Assembly (NCBI GenBank): GCA_965243625.1
Contig: CBDEVI010000002.1
Coordinates: 496,001 to 560,000 of the forward strand
From: JAJECS01 sp965243625
GTDB lineage: Bacteria > Chloroflexota > UBA11872
DNA length: 64,000 bases
Direction of reading: 5' to 3'
The translations under genes were made by a program, and so were the position numbers. How positions within the stretch are numbered: the stretch's first letter is position 1; every line of letters starts with the position of its first letter. Positions 8,417 to 17,162 of this stretch are shown in pieces. The notes under the pieces are model-generated. The model was not told where the DNA came from. It did not search any database and saw only the letters and a list, made by a program, of their open reading frames with translations.

Positions 8417-8851
8417 ATGCCCTTGGAAGTCACCCGCCGCCAACTGGACGACATGGTGGCCCACGCCCGCGACGAAGCGCCCCTGGAGTGCTGCGGCATC
8501 ATCGGCGGCACGGGCGACCGGGCGCTGGCGACCTACCGCACCCGCAACATTGACCAGAGCCGGGTGCACTACACGATCCATCCCGAGGATCACTACCGCG
8601 TCACGCGCGAGATCGAGGACGTGCACGAGTGGGACGTGCTCGGCTTCTATCACTCCCACCCCGCGAGCGAGGCGTTTCCCTCCGCCACTGATCTCCGCCA
8701 CGCGCTGGAGTCGGGCTACAGCGAGGTGTCGCGCTTCGTCATCGTCTCGCTGGCCGATCCGAGCGCTCCCGTGGCGCGCTCGTTTTGGCTCACGGGCGGG
8801 AAGGTTAAAGAAGAGCCGCTGGTAGTCATTGCGGATGGGGACTCCGATTAG
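8417..8851 (+). CDS. JAMM/MPN-domain metalloprotease (Mec-like)
   Basis: 144 residues, a single JAMM domain. The zinc motif is complete: Glu24, then H79-S-H81-x7-S89-x2-D92 in HSHPASEAFPSATD. Bacterial free-standing JAMM proteins such as Mec cleave the C-terminus of ubiquitin-like sulfur carriers to release an amino acid. Here it is followed, with overlapping frames, by a LarE-type sulfur transferase, so processing of a sulfur carrier protein is plausible. No sulfur carrier gene is visible nearby. Confidence 0.88.
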   Translation: MPLEVTRRQLDDMVAHARDEAPLECCGIIGGTGDRALATYRTRNIDQSRVHYTIHPEDHYRVTREIEDVHEWDVLGFYHSHPASEAFPSATDLRHALESGYSEVSRFVIVSLADPSAPVARSFWLTGGKVKEEPLVVIADGDSD

Positions 8852-9728
8852 CTCCGCCGCGACCGCGCCCGGCTACGCGCCGACCACGGACGTTGACGCG
8901 CCGCTCGACGACAAGCTCGCGGCGCTGCGGCACAACCTGCGGCGCATGGCGCGGGTGGTGGTGGCCTATTCCGGCGGCGTGGACAGCAGCCTGCTGGCCA
9001 AGGTGGCGCACGACGTCCTCGGTGACGAGGCCGTGGCCGTGACCGCGCTTTCGGCCAGCCTGGCCGAGTCCGAGCGCGCCGAGGCGGCGCAAGTGGCGGC
9101 GGAAATCGGCATTCGCCACGAAATGATCGTCACCCACGAGCTCGACAACGCCGACTATCGCCGCAACGACCACATGCGCTGCTTTCACTGCAAGGCGGAG
9201 CTTTTCGACTGCCTGCAGCGCTACGCGGACGCGCATGGGATTTCCTACATGGTCTACGGCCCGGTGGTGGACGACCTGGGCGACTTCCGCCCCGGCATGG
9301 CCGCCAGCCGGCAGCGCGGCGCGCGCGCGCCCATGGTTGAAGCCGGGCTGCGCAAGGCCGACGTGCGCGAGCTGGCCCGTCGCTTCGACCTGCCCACCTG
9401 GGACAAGCCGGCCCAGGCCTGTCTTGCCTCGCGCGTGGCCTATGGAACGGAGGTGACCGTGGAGCGCCTGAGCCAGGTCGAGCGCGCCGAGGCGCTGCTG
9501 CGAGCGGAAGGACTGCACGAGCTGCGCGTGCGCCATCACGACGCCATCGCCCGCATCGAGGTGCCCGCCGAGGCGTTGCCGCGCCTGGTCGAAGACCCCG
9601 AGCGCCGCCAACGCGTCGTGGACGGCATCAAGTCGCTCGGCTTCGCCTTCGTCACGCTGGACCTCGAGGGTTTCCGCTCGGGTTCGATGAACGAGGCCTT
9701 GCCGCTCGCCGACCAGGACGCGCCGTAG
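8835..9728 (+). CDS. larE: LarE-family ATP-dependent sulfur transferase
   Basis: 297 residues. The PP-loop ATP pyrophosphatase motif SGGVDSS is at 46-52. CFHCKAEL and CLASR (Cys196) follow; the latter matches the cysteine that LarE sacrifices as sulfur donor to the nickel-pincer cofactor of lactate racemase. The ATG at 8835 overlaps the JAMM gene by 17 bases. No larA, larB or larC is present here, so the sulfur acceptor may differ; the cysteine-rich CFHC pattern may bind iron-sulfur or zinc. Confidence 0.9.
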   Translation: MGTPISSAATAPGYAPTTDVDAPLDDKLAALRHNLRRMARVVVAYSGGVDSSLLAKVAHDVLGDEAVAVTALSASLAESERAEAAQVAAEIGIRHEMIVTHELDNADYRRNDHMRCFHCKAELFDCLQRYADAHGISYMVYGPVVDDLGDFRPGMAASRQRGARAPMVEAGLRKADVRELARRFDLPTWDKPAQACLASRVAYGTEVTVERLSQVERAEALLRAEGLHELRVRHHDAIARIEVPAEALPRLVEDPERRQRVVDGIKSLGFAFVTLDLEGFRSGSMNEALPLADQDAP

Positions 9729-9755
9729 GGGCGACCTTACCCGGATCCGTTCGGT

Positions 9756-9780
9756 GTAGGGGCGGCCCTCGTGGCCGCCC
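9756..9780. repeat. variable-core palindrome (core GGCC-GGCC)
   Basis: GTAGGGGCGGCC-CTCGT-GGCCGCCC, nearly identical to the copy 68 bases downstream at 9824. Confidence 0.7.
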
Positions 9781-9823
9781 ACCGCGGCACCCAATGGGCG
9801 CCCCTCACAGCAAACGAGATCGT

Positions 9824-9848
9824 GTAGGGGCGGCCCTTGTGGCCGCCC
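9824..9848. repeat. variable-core palindrome (core GGCC-GGCC)
   Basis: GTAGGGGCGGCC-CTTGT-GGCCGCCC; second copy in the larE 3' region. Confidence 0.7.
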
Positions 9849-9933
9849 GTTCGAGTGACCCCTCGCTGTATCCGGTGTCAACCCAAACCGACGCCAGGCC
9901 ACTCGCCTTTTGGAGAAGAAACGCCTGAGCCGA

Positions 9934-11331
9934 TCAGCCCAATTCCGCGTCGCGAATCGCGCGCACCTCAGCAATCAATTCCGCGGCGGGTACGCCGAGG
10001 TCGGTGGTCGGACGCTGTCTGAGCCGCTCGCTCATGTGGCCCGGTTCCCCGGGATTCCTGGGCAACTGCACCGTCATTTCGGTGTAGTCGCCGGGCTGGG
10101 ACTCCGGGACGATCTGCCCGCCATGCTCGCGCACGATTTCGTGTGACAGCGTCAATCCCAGCCCGGTGCTCCGGCTGCTTTCCTTGGTGGTGAAGAAGGG
10201 GCTGAAGATCTTGGTCGCGACCTCGGGCGACATGCCCACGCCGTTGTCGCGGATGGTCACCTCCACGCCCTCGGCCGTGCGTCGACTCCCGATCCGCAGC
10301 TCCGGCGCGTAGTCGTCGCCGGATAGCTCCGCCCGCTCCGCCACGGCGTGGCAGGCGTTGGCCACCAGGTTGGTAAACACCCGCGCCAGGTCCTCCGGCA
10401 CCGCGACGATCCGGCCCACGTCCGGGTCCAACTGCTGGCGGACCCTGGCCGAGAATCCGGGCGATTGGGCCTGCGCCGCCTGGTAGGCCAGGCTGGCCTG
10501 CTTCGCCAGGAGGGGATTCAGGTCCACGGGCTCGAACGCCCCGTCGCCGCGACGTCCCATCACCAACAAGTCCGCAATGATCCGGTCGGCGCGTTCGCTG
10601 TGCATCACGATGCGCCGCATGTTCTCCACCAGGTCCTCGGTCAACTCGTCCACCGTCTCGAGATCGCCGTCGTCGGGCTGCTCGGGCGCTTCCTTGATCT
10701 GACCGGCGATGACCTCGGAGTTCGAGGCGAAGTTGCGGATGAACTGCAGCGGATTGCGAATCTCGTGCGCGACGCCGGCCGACAGCTCGCCCAGCTCCGC
10801 CAGTTTCTGCTGGCTGATGATCCGGTCCTGGCTCTTGCGCAACTCGTCCAGGGTCGATTCCAGCGCGGCGTTCTTTTCCTGCAACTCATCGGACAGCTTC
10901 TGCACCAGGTCGAGCTGCATGGCCCGGATGGAGCTCTGCCGCAGCGTCTCCAGCGCCAGGCAGGCCTTCGACACTTCGTCGTTGCCCCTGGGCTCGATGC
11001 GGTACTCGAAGTCGCCCAGGCCCAGGCGGCGGATCCAGATCTCCACCGCCACGGTTCGAATGCCGACGTGGAGGACCAACGCCGTCATGGCGAGCGTCAG
11101 GCCCAGAAGCGTCCCGGCAAGAACGATGAGGACGGTGTTCCCGTGGAGCGCGGCGACGACGTTGGTGCCCACCAGGAGCCCGATGACCGTGAAGAGCAGC
11201 ACCATGTGCTGAACCGAGTAGCGCCGGATGGAGAACGTCGACAGCCCGAACGGATCGTTGCGTTCCAGGGGCTGGTCGGAAATCGGGTCCGGGCGGTTCA
11301 TCGCCTCACTCTTTTTCGGGTCCTCGCGCAT
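9934..11331 (-). CDS. membrane sensor histidine kinase
   Basis: About 465 residues. Two membrane helices (MVLLFTVIGLLVGTNVVAAL and LIVLAGTLLGLTLAMTALVL) with almost no extracytoplasmic loop are followed by a HAMP-like segment, a coiled coil (ELQEKNAALESTLDELRKSQ), the H-box AGVAHEIRNPLQF, the N-box NLVANACHAV and G-boxes DNGVGM and GLGLTL. It belongs to the HisKA class with an RsbU-like stimulus-poor membrane sensor. No response regulator gene lies nearby. The start is taken at ATG 11331; GTG 11343 and ATG 11301 are alternatives. Confidence 0.9.
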   Translation of the reverse strand: MREDPKKSEAMNRPDPISDQPLERNDPFGLSTFSIRRYSVQHMVLLFTVIGLLVGTNVVAALHGNTVLIVLAGTLLGLTLAMTALVLHVGIRTVAVEIWIRRLGLGDFEYRIEPRGNDEVSKACLALETLRQSSIRAMQLDLVQKLSDELQEKNAALESTLDELRKSQDRIISQQKLAELGELSAGVAHEIRNPLQFIRNFASNSEVIAGQIKEAPEQPDDGDLETVDELTEDLVENMRRIVMHSERADRIIADLLVMGRRGDGAFEPVDLNPLLAKQASLAYQAAQAQSPGFSARVRQQLDPDVGRIVAVPEDLARVFTNLVANACHAVAERAELSGDDYAPELRIGSRRTAEGVEVTIRDNGVGMSPEVATKIFSPFFTTKESSRSTGLGLTLSHEIVREHGGQIVPESQPGDYTEMTVQLPRNPGEPGHMSERLRQRPTTDLGVPAAELIAEVRAIRDAELG

Positions 11332-11411
11332 TGTGCCCGCCACGCCTCGCGCTCACGCGGCCCATGGTAGTTTCGCACCGGTTTGGCAAAACGGTGGGCG
11401 GGGGCTAAGCG

Positions 11412-11540
11412 ATGGACGACCCTTCGCCGGACCTAGACACCAGAAGCCAACCCTGCCTCGAATGGGGCTGCCTGATCGTGGTCGTGGTCGTAGTGGTGCT
11501 GGCGATCTTGGGCGCGACGGGCGTCTGCGCGGCCGCGTAG
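11412..11540 (+). CDS. 42-residue single-helix membrane protein
   Basis: A short frame with an acidic N-terminus (MDDPSPDLDTRSQ) and one strong membrane helix (CLIVVVVVVLAILGATGV). A GGGGGCTAA purine-rich site lies just upstream of the ATG. It sits alone between the histidine kinase promoter region and an antitoxin gene. No family recognised. Confidence 0.4.
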   Translation: MDDPSPDLDTRSQPCLEWGCLIVVVVVVVLAILGATGVCAAA

Positions 11541-11614
11541 TCGGGGAGTGTCGGCTTCAGGCTCGGTCCTCAGCCCTATACCATCGAGCCAAGCCGTTGA
11601 GCCAGGAGACTCGC

Positions 11615-11875
11615 ATGACCGATTGGTCCCTACACGACGCCAAGAATCGCTTCAGCGCGGTGGTGAATGCCGCGTTGTGCGGAGAACCCCAAACCGTCAC
11701 TCGCCGTGGTGCGCCCGCCGTCGTGGTGCTGTCCGTCGAGGAGTACCAACGGCTTCGCCAGGCTGAGAAAGCCGGCGCGCCCACGTTCATCGACCATCTG
11801 CTCGCCATTCCTAAGGGCGGTCCGGATGACCTGTTCGATCAGGCCCCGGTGAAGCTTCGCGACGTGGAGTGGTGA
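11615..11875 (+). CDS. orphan Phd/YefM-family antitoxin
   Basis: 86 residues with the Phd fold: WSLHDAKNRFSAVVNAALCG, QTVTRRGAPAVVVLSVEEY and a C-terminal toxin-wrapping segment. CCAGGAGAC precedes the ATG. The stop overlaps a GTG (GTGACGTATCTGC) exactly as a coupled VapC start would, but that frame continues as low-quality sequence without PIN motifs, so the toxin appears lost. It may act as an anti-addiction protein or silence a toxin elsewhere. Confidence 0.85.
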   Translation: MTDWSLHDAKNRFSAVVNAALCGEPQTVTRRGAPAVVVLSVEEYQRLRQAEKAGAPTFIDHLLAIPKGGPDDLFDQAPVKLRDVEW

Positions 11876-12269
11876 CGTATCTGCCGAGTACCGCGAGATG
11901 GCCTGATCGCCTAAGACGGCGGCGAGGGCCCGCGGATTCGGCGAGTTCGGATTCGGACGTCGGAGCGGAAGTCGGGATTCGAGGAGGCAGGTTCCGTCTC
12001 GATTTGGCCCATGCCGGATGATACCGATTGATGGCACGCCAAACCTGTTACGGCGAGCCACGGATCTCCCTTGGATCTTTTCCATGGCGGTTCGTGGCTT
12101 TCGGTTTCAATCAGCGAGATGCCCTCGGTGTACTGACCACAGAGGTGTGAGACACGGCTGACGGGTGGGAGCCCGCCTGCGACGAAGCTTGCCTCCGCGA
12201 CTTATGCGCCGCCGGATTCGGCTTCGGTACGCTGATGGCCCGCGTTTTCAGTCGCGAGCAGATCGAGTC
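11876..12269. other. 394-base gap after the orphan antitoxin
   Basis: No gene supported. It begins with VTYLPST-like codons that may be the only remnant of a VapC start; the rest has no PIN motif in any frame. The 3' part leads into the histidine phosphatase gene. Confidence 0.5.
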
Positions 12270-12899
12270 ATGCGCATCACGCTCGTCCGGCACGCCGAGT
12301 CCGAGGCGAACTTCTTGAATATGTATGGTTCGCAGACCGATACCGGGCTGAGCGACCGCGGCCGCAGGCAATGCGCCTTCCTGGCTCAGCACAGGGATCG
12401 ATTCGACGGTGCGCGGATCATCGCCAGCGACCTCCCGCGCGCGACCGAAACGCTTCGTCTTGTCCTCGGGTCCGCGGTGGACGCGACCCTCGAGCCGGTC
12501 TGGCGCGAGCGCGATTTTGGCGGCGCCGCCGGGATGCTGGCGGATGCGGCGCGCGCTCGCTATCCCGCCATGTTCGATTTCGAGGGTGGCGGATGGTTCG
12601 CGGCCAAGGCAGAGGACGGTGAGTCCCTCGCCGAAGTGGATCGTCGCGTCCGCGTCGCGCTCGAGGAGATCTTGGCGCGCGACGACGGCCACATCGCCGT
12701 CTTCACCCACGGCGGCCCCATACAGCTTTTGATTTGCGCCGTGCTCGGCCTGGACCCGCGCACGCACATGCGGCGATTCAATGTCGAAAACACCGCGATT
12801 GCGACATTTCAGAATTCGTCGCGGGGTATCGTAGTCATTGGGTGGAATGATGTGTCGCACCTGCCGTCCGAGGAGCGCACAGGCCTATTCGAGGCCTAG
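12270..12899 (+). CDS. histidine phosphatase family protein (phosphoglycerate-mutase-like)
   Basis: 209 residues. The catalytic RHG-type motif is present as LVRHAESEAN, with the second arginine in ASDLPRATET, a Glu in WRERDFG and the second histidine in FTHGGPIQLL. Members dephosphorylate small phosphoesters or proteins; the substrate here is unknown. The reading frame ends in a TAG that is part of the left end of the TIR element at 12896, so the original C-terminus may have been slightly different. Confidence 0.88.
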   Translation: MRITLVRHAESEANFLNMYGSQTDTGLSDRGRRQCAFLAQHRDRFDGARIIASDLPRATETLRLVLGSAVDATLEPVWRERDFGGAAGMLADAARARYPAMFDFEGGGWFAAKAEDGESLAEVDRRVRVALEEILARDDGHIAVFTHGGPIQLLICAVLGLDPRTHMRRFNVENTAIATFQNSSRGIVVIGWNDVSHLPSEERTGLFEA

Positions 12900-13082
12900 G
12901 AATGCTCTGAAAAAGCACATCGATTCGAACCCGATCCGTTCGCCCCCGTATCAAGTACGGGGCAGGCTCTGAGCGAAGTCGAAGGGCCGTTCATGGTTCG
13001 ACAGGGCCTGTCCCGAGCTTGTCGAGGGGCTCACCACGAACGGCTTGGGTCGCGCCTTGGGGTTTCTTCAGAGCTTCCTTAG
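12896..13082. mobile_element. MITE-like TIR element, copy A (187 bp)
   Basis: Left end CTAGGAATGCTCTGAAAAAG; right end TTCTTCAGAGCTTCCTTAG, which is its imperfect inverted repeat. The first and last four bases (CTAG, TTAG) fit the YTAR target preferred by IS5-group transposases, an inference. The interior carries the CGAAGTCGAAGGGCCGTTC unit. About 33 of the first 34 bases match copy B at 22400. There is no coding capacity. Confidence 0.7.
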
Positions 13083-13119
13083 AAGTCCCACGCAATGCCT
13101 AGTTCCGGCCGTGACTCTC

Positions 13120-14115
13120 TCAGGCGCACCAGGGGGCGTCTGCACTCCAGCGGTTAAAACTGCGGATGGGCTGGCCGGCCAGCCGGGCGCGGGCGTCAAA
13201 CCAGAGGTTGCGCCAGGCGTTGTGGTCGGCGAGGGCGGATTCCGGGTTGGAAGCGCTGCGGGCGACGAAGTCGGGAAAGTCGGCGCGGCCGTTGATCTGG
13301 CCAGTGGGCTGATAGCGCAGGTCCATGCTCCAGCGCACGCTGTCGCTGAGGTTGGGAAGAGCGCAGTGGGGCGTGAAGCGAGTCATCAGGAGGACCGAAC
13401 CGGCGCGCATCGGGAGTGGCAAGAAGTCGTTTTCATCCAGTGCCTGTGGAGTTATCGCCAGGCCCTCGTTGCCGGGGCAGTGATTGAGGATTCCGCCCCG
13501 GTGGTGCCGTGGCCAGACGCCAAGGCAACCCATCTCGGCGGAGACGTCGGTGATGGGCATCCAGACGGTGAGAACCTCGCTGGCGTCGGCATCGGCGGAT
13601 TGCACGCCGATATCCTGGTGGGCCGACGTGGTGAGGGTGTTTTCATCAGGGATGCCGTTCCATTGATTGTCAGTCCTGGCGAGTGAGAGAGGGGTTTTGA
13701 CGCGGATATGTTGGATTGGGCTGGAGGTTATCTCGGGTCCGATGATCGACTCGACAAGGTCGAGCAGGATCGGGTGTGTGAGGATGCTAAAGGCGCCGTT
13801 CCCGAGGTAAATCGGGGTGTCGGAGTCGATTGATCTCCTCTGTGGGAGAGAGATGTCGAATTCTTGGGCGGGAAAGGCGCCGGGGGCGCGGAGCACCTGT
13901 AGGACACGCTGCCCGAAGGACTCCTCAGAGTCGTAGTGTTCGATGTCGCCGGCCTCAAGCAGGCGGCGGGCGATCCGGTCGAGAATGTCTCCGAGCTCTT
14001 CGTTGAGCAACTTGAAATCGCGGGCCGGATCGAAGACATCATCGATGACGAGATACCCTTCGCGGTCGAAGAAGTCCCGTTGGCTCGTGCTGAGACCCGG
14101 CGCGTTGGCGATCAT
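13120..14115 (-). CDS. phytanoyl-CoA dioxygenase (PhyH) family protein
   Basis: 331 residues. The Fe(II)/2-oxoglutarate site is visible: H-x-D in SAHQDIGV, the distal His in RFTPHCALPN and the 2OG-binding Arg in RWSMDLRYQPTG. The family hydroxylates a wide range of small molecules. It lies 127 bases downstream of the substrate-binding protein gene on the same strand, with a strong hairpin between, so it may act on the imported compound. Confidence 0.9.
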   Translation of the reverse strand: MIANAPGLSTSQRDFFDREGYLVIDDVFDPARDFKLLNEELGDILDRIARRLLEAGDIEHYDSEESFGQRVLQVLRAPGAFPAQEFDISLPQRRSIDSDTPIYLGNGAFSILTHPILLDLVESIIGPEITSSPIQHIRVKTPLSLARTDNQWNGIPDENTLTTSAHQDIGVQSADADASEVLTVWMPITDVSAEMGCLGVWPRHHRGGILNHCPGNEGLAITPQALDENDFLPLPMRAGSVLLMTRFTPHCALPNLSDSVRWSMDLRYQPTGQINGRADFPDFVARSASNPESALADHNAWRNLWFDARARLAGQPIRSFNRWSADAPWCA

Positions 14116-14199
14116 CCGTCCTTCCTCCTGTGGCGCTTAGAGCGACCTGGTGACGGTCACAGCCTGAACTCCTCAGGGGATATCGGGCGGCAGCGGCCT

Positions 14200-14227
14200 C
14201 CGCCGCAGGCCGACCGGCCTGCGGCGG
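14200..14227 (-). terminator. intercistronic hairpin between SBP and PhyH genes
   Basis: A 13-bp perfect inverted repeat (CCGCCGCAGGCCG / CGGCCTGCGGCGG) starts 16 bases after the substrate-binding protein stop. No T tract follows. It may be a weak terminator or an mRNA-stabilising stem giving the binding protein higher expression than the dioxygenase, as in many ABC operons. Confidence 0.6.
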
Positions 14228-14242
14228 TGGTTGGTTTCCGTG

Positions 14243-16480
14243 TCAACCGCCGAAATCGAGCTCGACCGGCTCAGCGTCCTTGAAGAAAAACTGCTCGGGG
14301 CGCGCGGGGCCCGGGCTATAGGCCGCTTGCCCATAGGGGAGAACCTCCGCCACATTCTCAAGCCGGTTGCTCCGAACTCGCACACCAATGAGCGCCGGCG
14401 ACAGGCCGACCGTCCCGATGACCCACAGGTTGTCCACCATGATGCGGTGGATCTCCTTGCCGAGTTCCCGGGCTTCTTCGACGGAGACTCCCTTGGCTCG
14501 CTGGTGGAGTTCCTGCTGGCGCCGGATCTCACTGCCCGCAGGCGGCTCCAACCCTCTGGCGCCGCCGGTCTCGTACCAGATCCCGTAGAGCGGGGCGGCA
14601 GAGGCCGCGGAGGCCATGAGAGAGGATCCCGGATAGAGGAGCGGTGTGTCGTTCCCGTGCAGCGACCAAATCCAGATTTGCAACTCGCCATTTGCCCGTC
14701 GCACGTTGAACAAGCTGCGCTCGAGCACCTGGAAGTTGACGCGGATGCCGAGGTTTCGCTCCCACATCTGCCCCACGGACTCAGCGATGCCTGGAAAGTC
14801 CACAAAGGACGCCGCGACCGAAACAAGATCCAGAATCAACGTGCCTTCGCCATCGCTGCGCAATCGGAACCCGTCGGCATCGCGTTCTGCCAGGCCCAGA
14901 TCGTCAAGGATCGCGTTGGCCTTCGCAGGATCGAAGTCGGCGTACTTCGTGCGGTACTCGGGCTCAGGGGCGTACGGCGAGCCAGGGGCTGGCGAGGTCG
15001 TGCCGGGCGAACCCAGGCCCACCCAGTGAATCTCGTTTAATTCGTCGCGGTCGATGCCGTGCGACAGCGCCCGCCGGAAGTCAAACGTCTCGAGCCACTT
15101 CTTGATCTCCGGGTCATCACCTTGCCACGCCTGGTTGAAGTGAAAGCCACCCTCGGTGCCGTGGTTCCCGTTATAGAAGCTCACGGTGTAGCCGCCTCTG
15201 ATCTCGTTGGCCTTCAAGACGGGTACGTTGCCGATGACGATGTGCCGGACCTGAAAGTCAAGTTCGCCAGCTACGGCCCTGAGGTTCAGTACCTCCAAGT
15301 CCTCGGCAAGATCGGTCCGGATTCGGTCGATGTAGGGCAGCTGATTGCCCTCGATATCCACCGCGTGGTAGTAGGGATTTCGCTCCAGCAATACCTGCGG
15401 TGTGCTGTTAGCGGTTAGAGGCTTCCAGGCGGTTGTCACCGGACACCCCGGGTTGCGCACGGGGTGCGCGACCGTCTTCATGTGCTGGACCCAGTTCTCG
15501 TAGCCGGCGTCGCTGGCCAGCTTCGCGGCGTTGTCCTCACCGACGTGCTTGGGGTGAAACTGGGATAGGTAGTGCTTGGGCGCCCAGATGCTATTTCCGA
15601 TGTGACTCGAGGAGAACGCGCCGCCAGGCGGGTTCGAAGCCAGCTGCTCGACGAAGACGAAGTTGGGTGCGCCGAAGCGGACCCTGACCGTGTAGTCGTC
15701 CACCTTCTCCCACGTACCCTGTTCGCCCTGGGAGTCGGCATTCCAGGTAGACCCGCCTGGGTGGTAGTCGTCGTTCAGATACAAGTCCTCGTACCAGAAC
15801 ATGACGTCGTCAGCGGTAAGCGGCGTGCCGTCGGACCAGCGGTGCCCCTCGCGCATGAAGAACGTGAAGGTGGTCCCGCCGTCACTGACCTCCCACCCCT
15901 TGGCGATATATGGGACGACTTTCGTTAGCTGGCTGTTCCAGTACAAGAACGTGTCGTGGAGGATGCGGTCAAAGTTGGCGAGGTCGCCGGGCCCAGTGAA
16001 CGCCCGGCGCATCGTGCCGCCATACTTGCCAATTCGCCGCAGCGGTCGGTAGACCAACGGCTCCTTTGGCAGCCGCTCCGAGATAGGTGGCAGCTGCCCG
16101 GCCTGCACCAACGCGGTCCATTGCGGCGCCTCGGAGAACGACTCCGGAATGAAGCCAGTAACGACATCGACGTTTTCACCGCTGGCCGGCTGGAGGGCCG
16201 GTATCACCCGCTCGGTCTCAATGACCTTCTCTACGACCTTCTCGACCGGAACTTCCTTGATCACGGTGGTCGCGACCGGCACTTCCACTTCCTTGGTGAC
16301 GATCTTCTCTTGGATCACCACCCTCTCGACCGGGACCTCTTTGATCACGGTCGTCTCGATCGGCACTTCCTTGGTGGCGACCTCAGTCTCGCCACAGGCC
16401 ATCAGGGCCTGCACGCCCGCTACTCCGACTGCGCCGCCTCCGAGCAAACGAAGCAAATGTCGACGCGACAGGCGATTCAT
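14243..16480 (-). CDS. ABC transporter substrate-binding lipoprotein (SBP_bac_5)
   Basis: 745 residues. A twin-arginine-type lipoprotein signal (RLSRRHLLRLLGGGAVG...LMAC) is followed by a stalk of degenerate repeats (KEVPVE, TTVIKEVPVEK) at about 35-95, then a family-5 binding fold (HRWSDGTPLTADDVMFWYED). Such stalks are typical of Chloroflexota binding proteins. GGGAGG lies 6 bases before ATG 16480. It is divergent from the isomerase and permease genes and is the likely partner of the DppBCDF-type transporter. The ligand may be an oligopeptide, sugar or opine-like compound. Confidence 0.92.
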   Translation of the reverse strand: MNRLSRRHLLRLLGGGAVGVAGVQALMACGETEVATKEVPIETTVIKEVPVERVVIQEKIVTKEVEVPVATTVIKEVPVEKVVEKVIETERVIPALQPASGENVDVVTGFIPESFSEAPQWTALVQAGQLPPISERLPKEPLVYRPLRRIGKYGGTMRRAFTGPGDLANFDRILHDTFLYWNSQLTKVVPYIAKGWEVSDGGTTFTFFMREGHRWSDGTPLTADDVMFWYEDLYLNDDYHPGGSTWNADSQGEQGTWEKVDDYTVRVRFGAPNFVFVEQLASNPPGGAFSSSHIGNSIWAPKHYLSQFHPKHVGEDNAAKLASDAGYENWVQHMKTVAHPVRNPGCPVTTAWKPLTANSTPQVLLERNPYYHAVDIEGNQLPYIDRIRTDLAEDLEVLNLRAVAGELDFQVRHIVIGNVPVLKANEIRGGYTVSFYNGNHGTEGGFHFNQAWQGDDPEIKKWLETFDFRRALSHGIDRDELNEIHWVGLGSPGTTSPAPGSPYAPEPEYRTKYADFDPAKANAILDDLGLAERDADGFRLRSDGEGTLILDLVSVAASFVDFPGIAESVGQMWERNLGIRVNFQVLERSLFNVRRANGELQIWIWSLHGNDTPLLYPGSSLMASAASAAPLYGIWYETGGARGLEPPAGSEIRRQQELHQRAKGVSVEEARELGKEIHRIMVDNLWVIGTVGLSPALIGVRVRSNRLENVAEVLPYGQAAYSPGPARPEQFFFKDAEPVELDFGG

Positions 16481-17162
16481 ACCCAACCTCCCCGGTACCA
16501 GCCTTGGATGCGATACCCGCTTTGCTCAACAGTCACGCTTGCGCCGACCGGAGATGCCTGAAACCGGTGCGACGAGCCCGATGACGATTCCGAAATCGTG
16601 CGCATAGCGTAGGCGAGTACCATTGAGGCGTCAACGCAGGCGATGCGTACGCTGCCACCTGTTAGGGCCGTTCAGACTGCGTCTGCCGCTGAGTACGAGT
16701 TGTTGTTGAACATCCCTCTCGGATACGATTTCCGGGAGGCGCCGCTGGTTCATCGGACGCGGCGCACCTGGGGTTCGTGAGCGCTCGGCGATCCGTCATC
16801 CGTGGTGGTCGACAGTCCGACGCTTTGCGGTTTCGGTAGGGTTCTCTGCGACGTATGCTAGGAAAGCAGCGAATACGGACGTGAGTTCTCGGCTCTCAGT
16901 GCAGCGTGGGGCTGTGCACCGCGAGGGCGTCGTCCCATTGCTGGAAGAGGATCCGGATCCGCCTGCTGACATTGGCGCATGAGCGGACAGACGGCCAGCG
17001 CGGCAATATCCCCAGGCGGACGGGCCGCGCCGGCTCGTGCAGGCGCTCGGTGAGCGGGTGCAGCGTTCGCCGTTCAAGCGGCGACAGCCCATCATCGCCA
17101 GCATTCACACCAGACCATCGACCGAGTTTCTCAGTAGGCGCACGATACGGGGGGGTATAGAC
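16481..17162. other. 682-base divergent intergenic region
   Basis: It separates the substrate-binding protein gene from the isomerase/permease operon. No convincing gene, palindrome or promoter pair was identified by eye; open frames here are antisense or run through without start signals. It presumably holds promoters for both directions. Confidence 0.5.

Noticed and set aside
11228..11614. Extension of the Phd antitoxin frame upstream
   Set aside because: It overlaps the histidine kinase start and another small ORF; the Phd fold begins at ATG 11615 with a good ribosome-binding site.
17037..17162. Upstream extension of the isomerase at 17163
   Set aside because: The additional 42 residues are basic, lack family similarity, and precede the first barrel strand FGLAISS.
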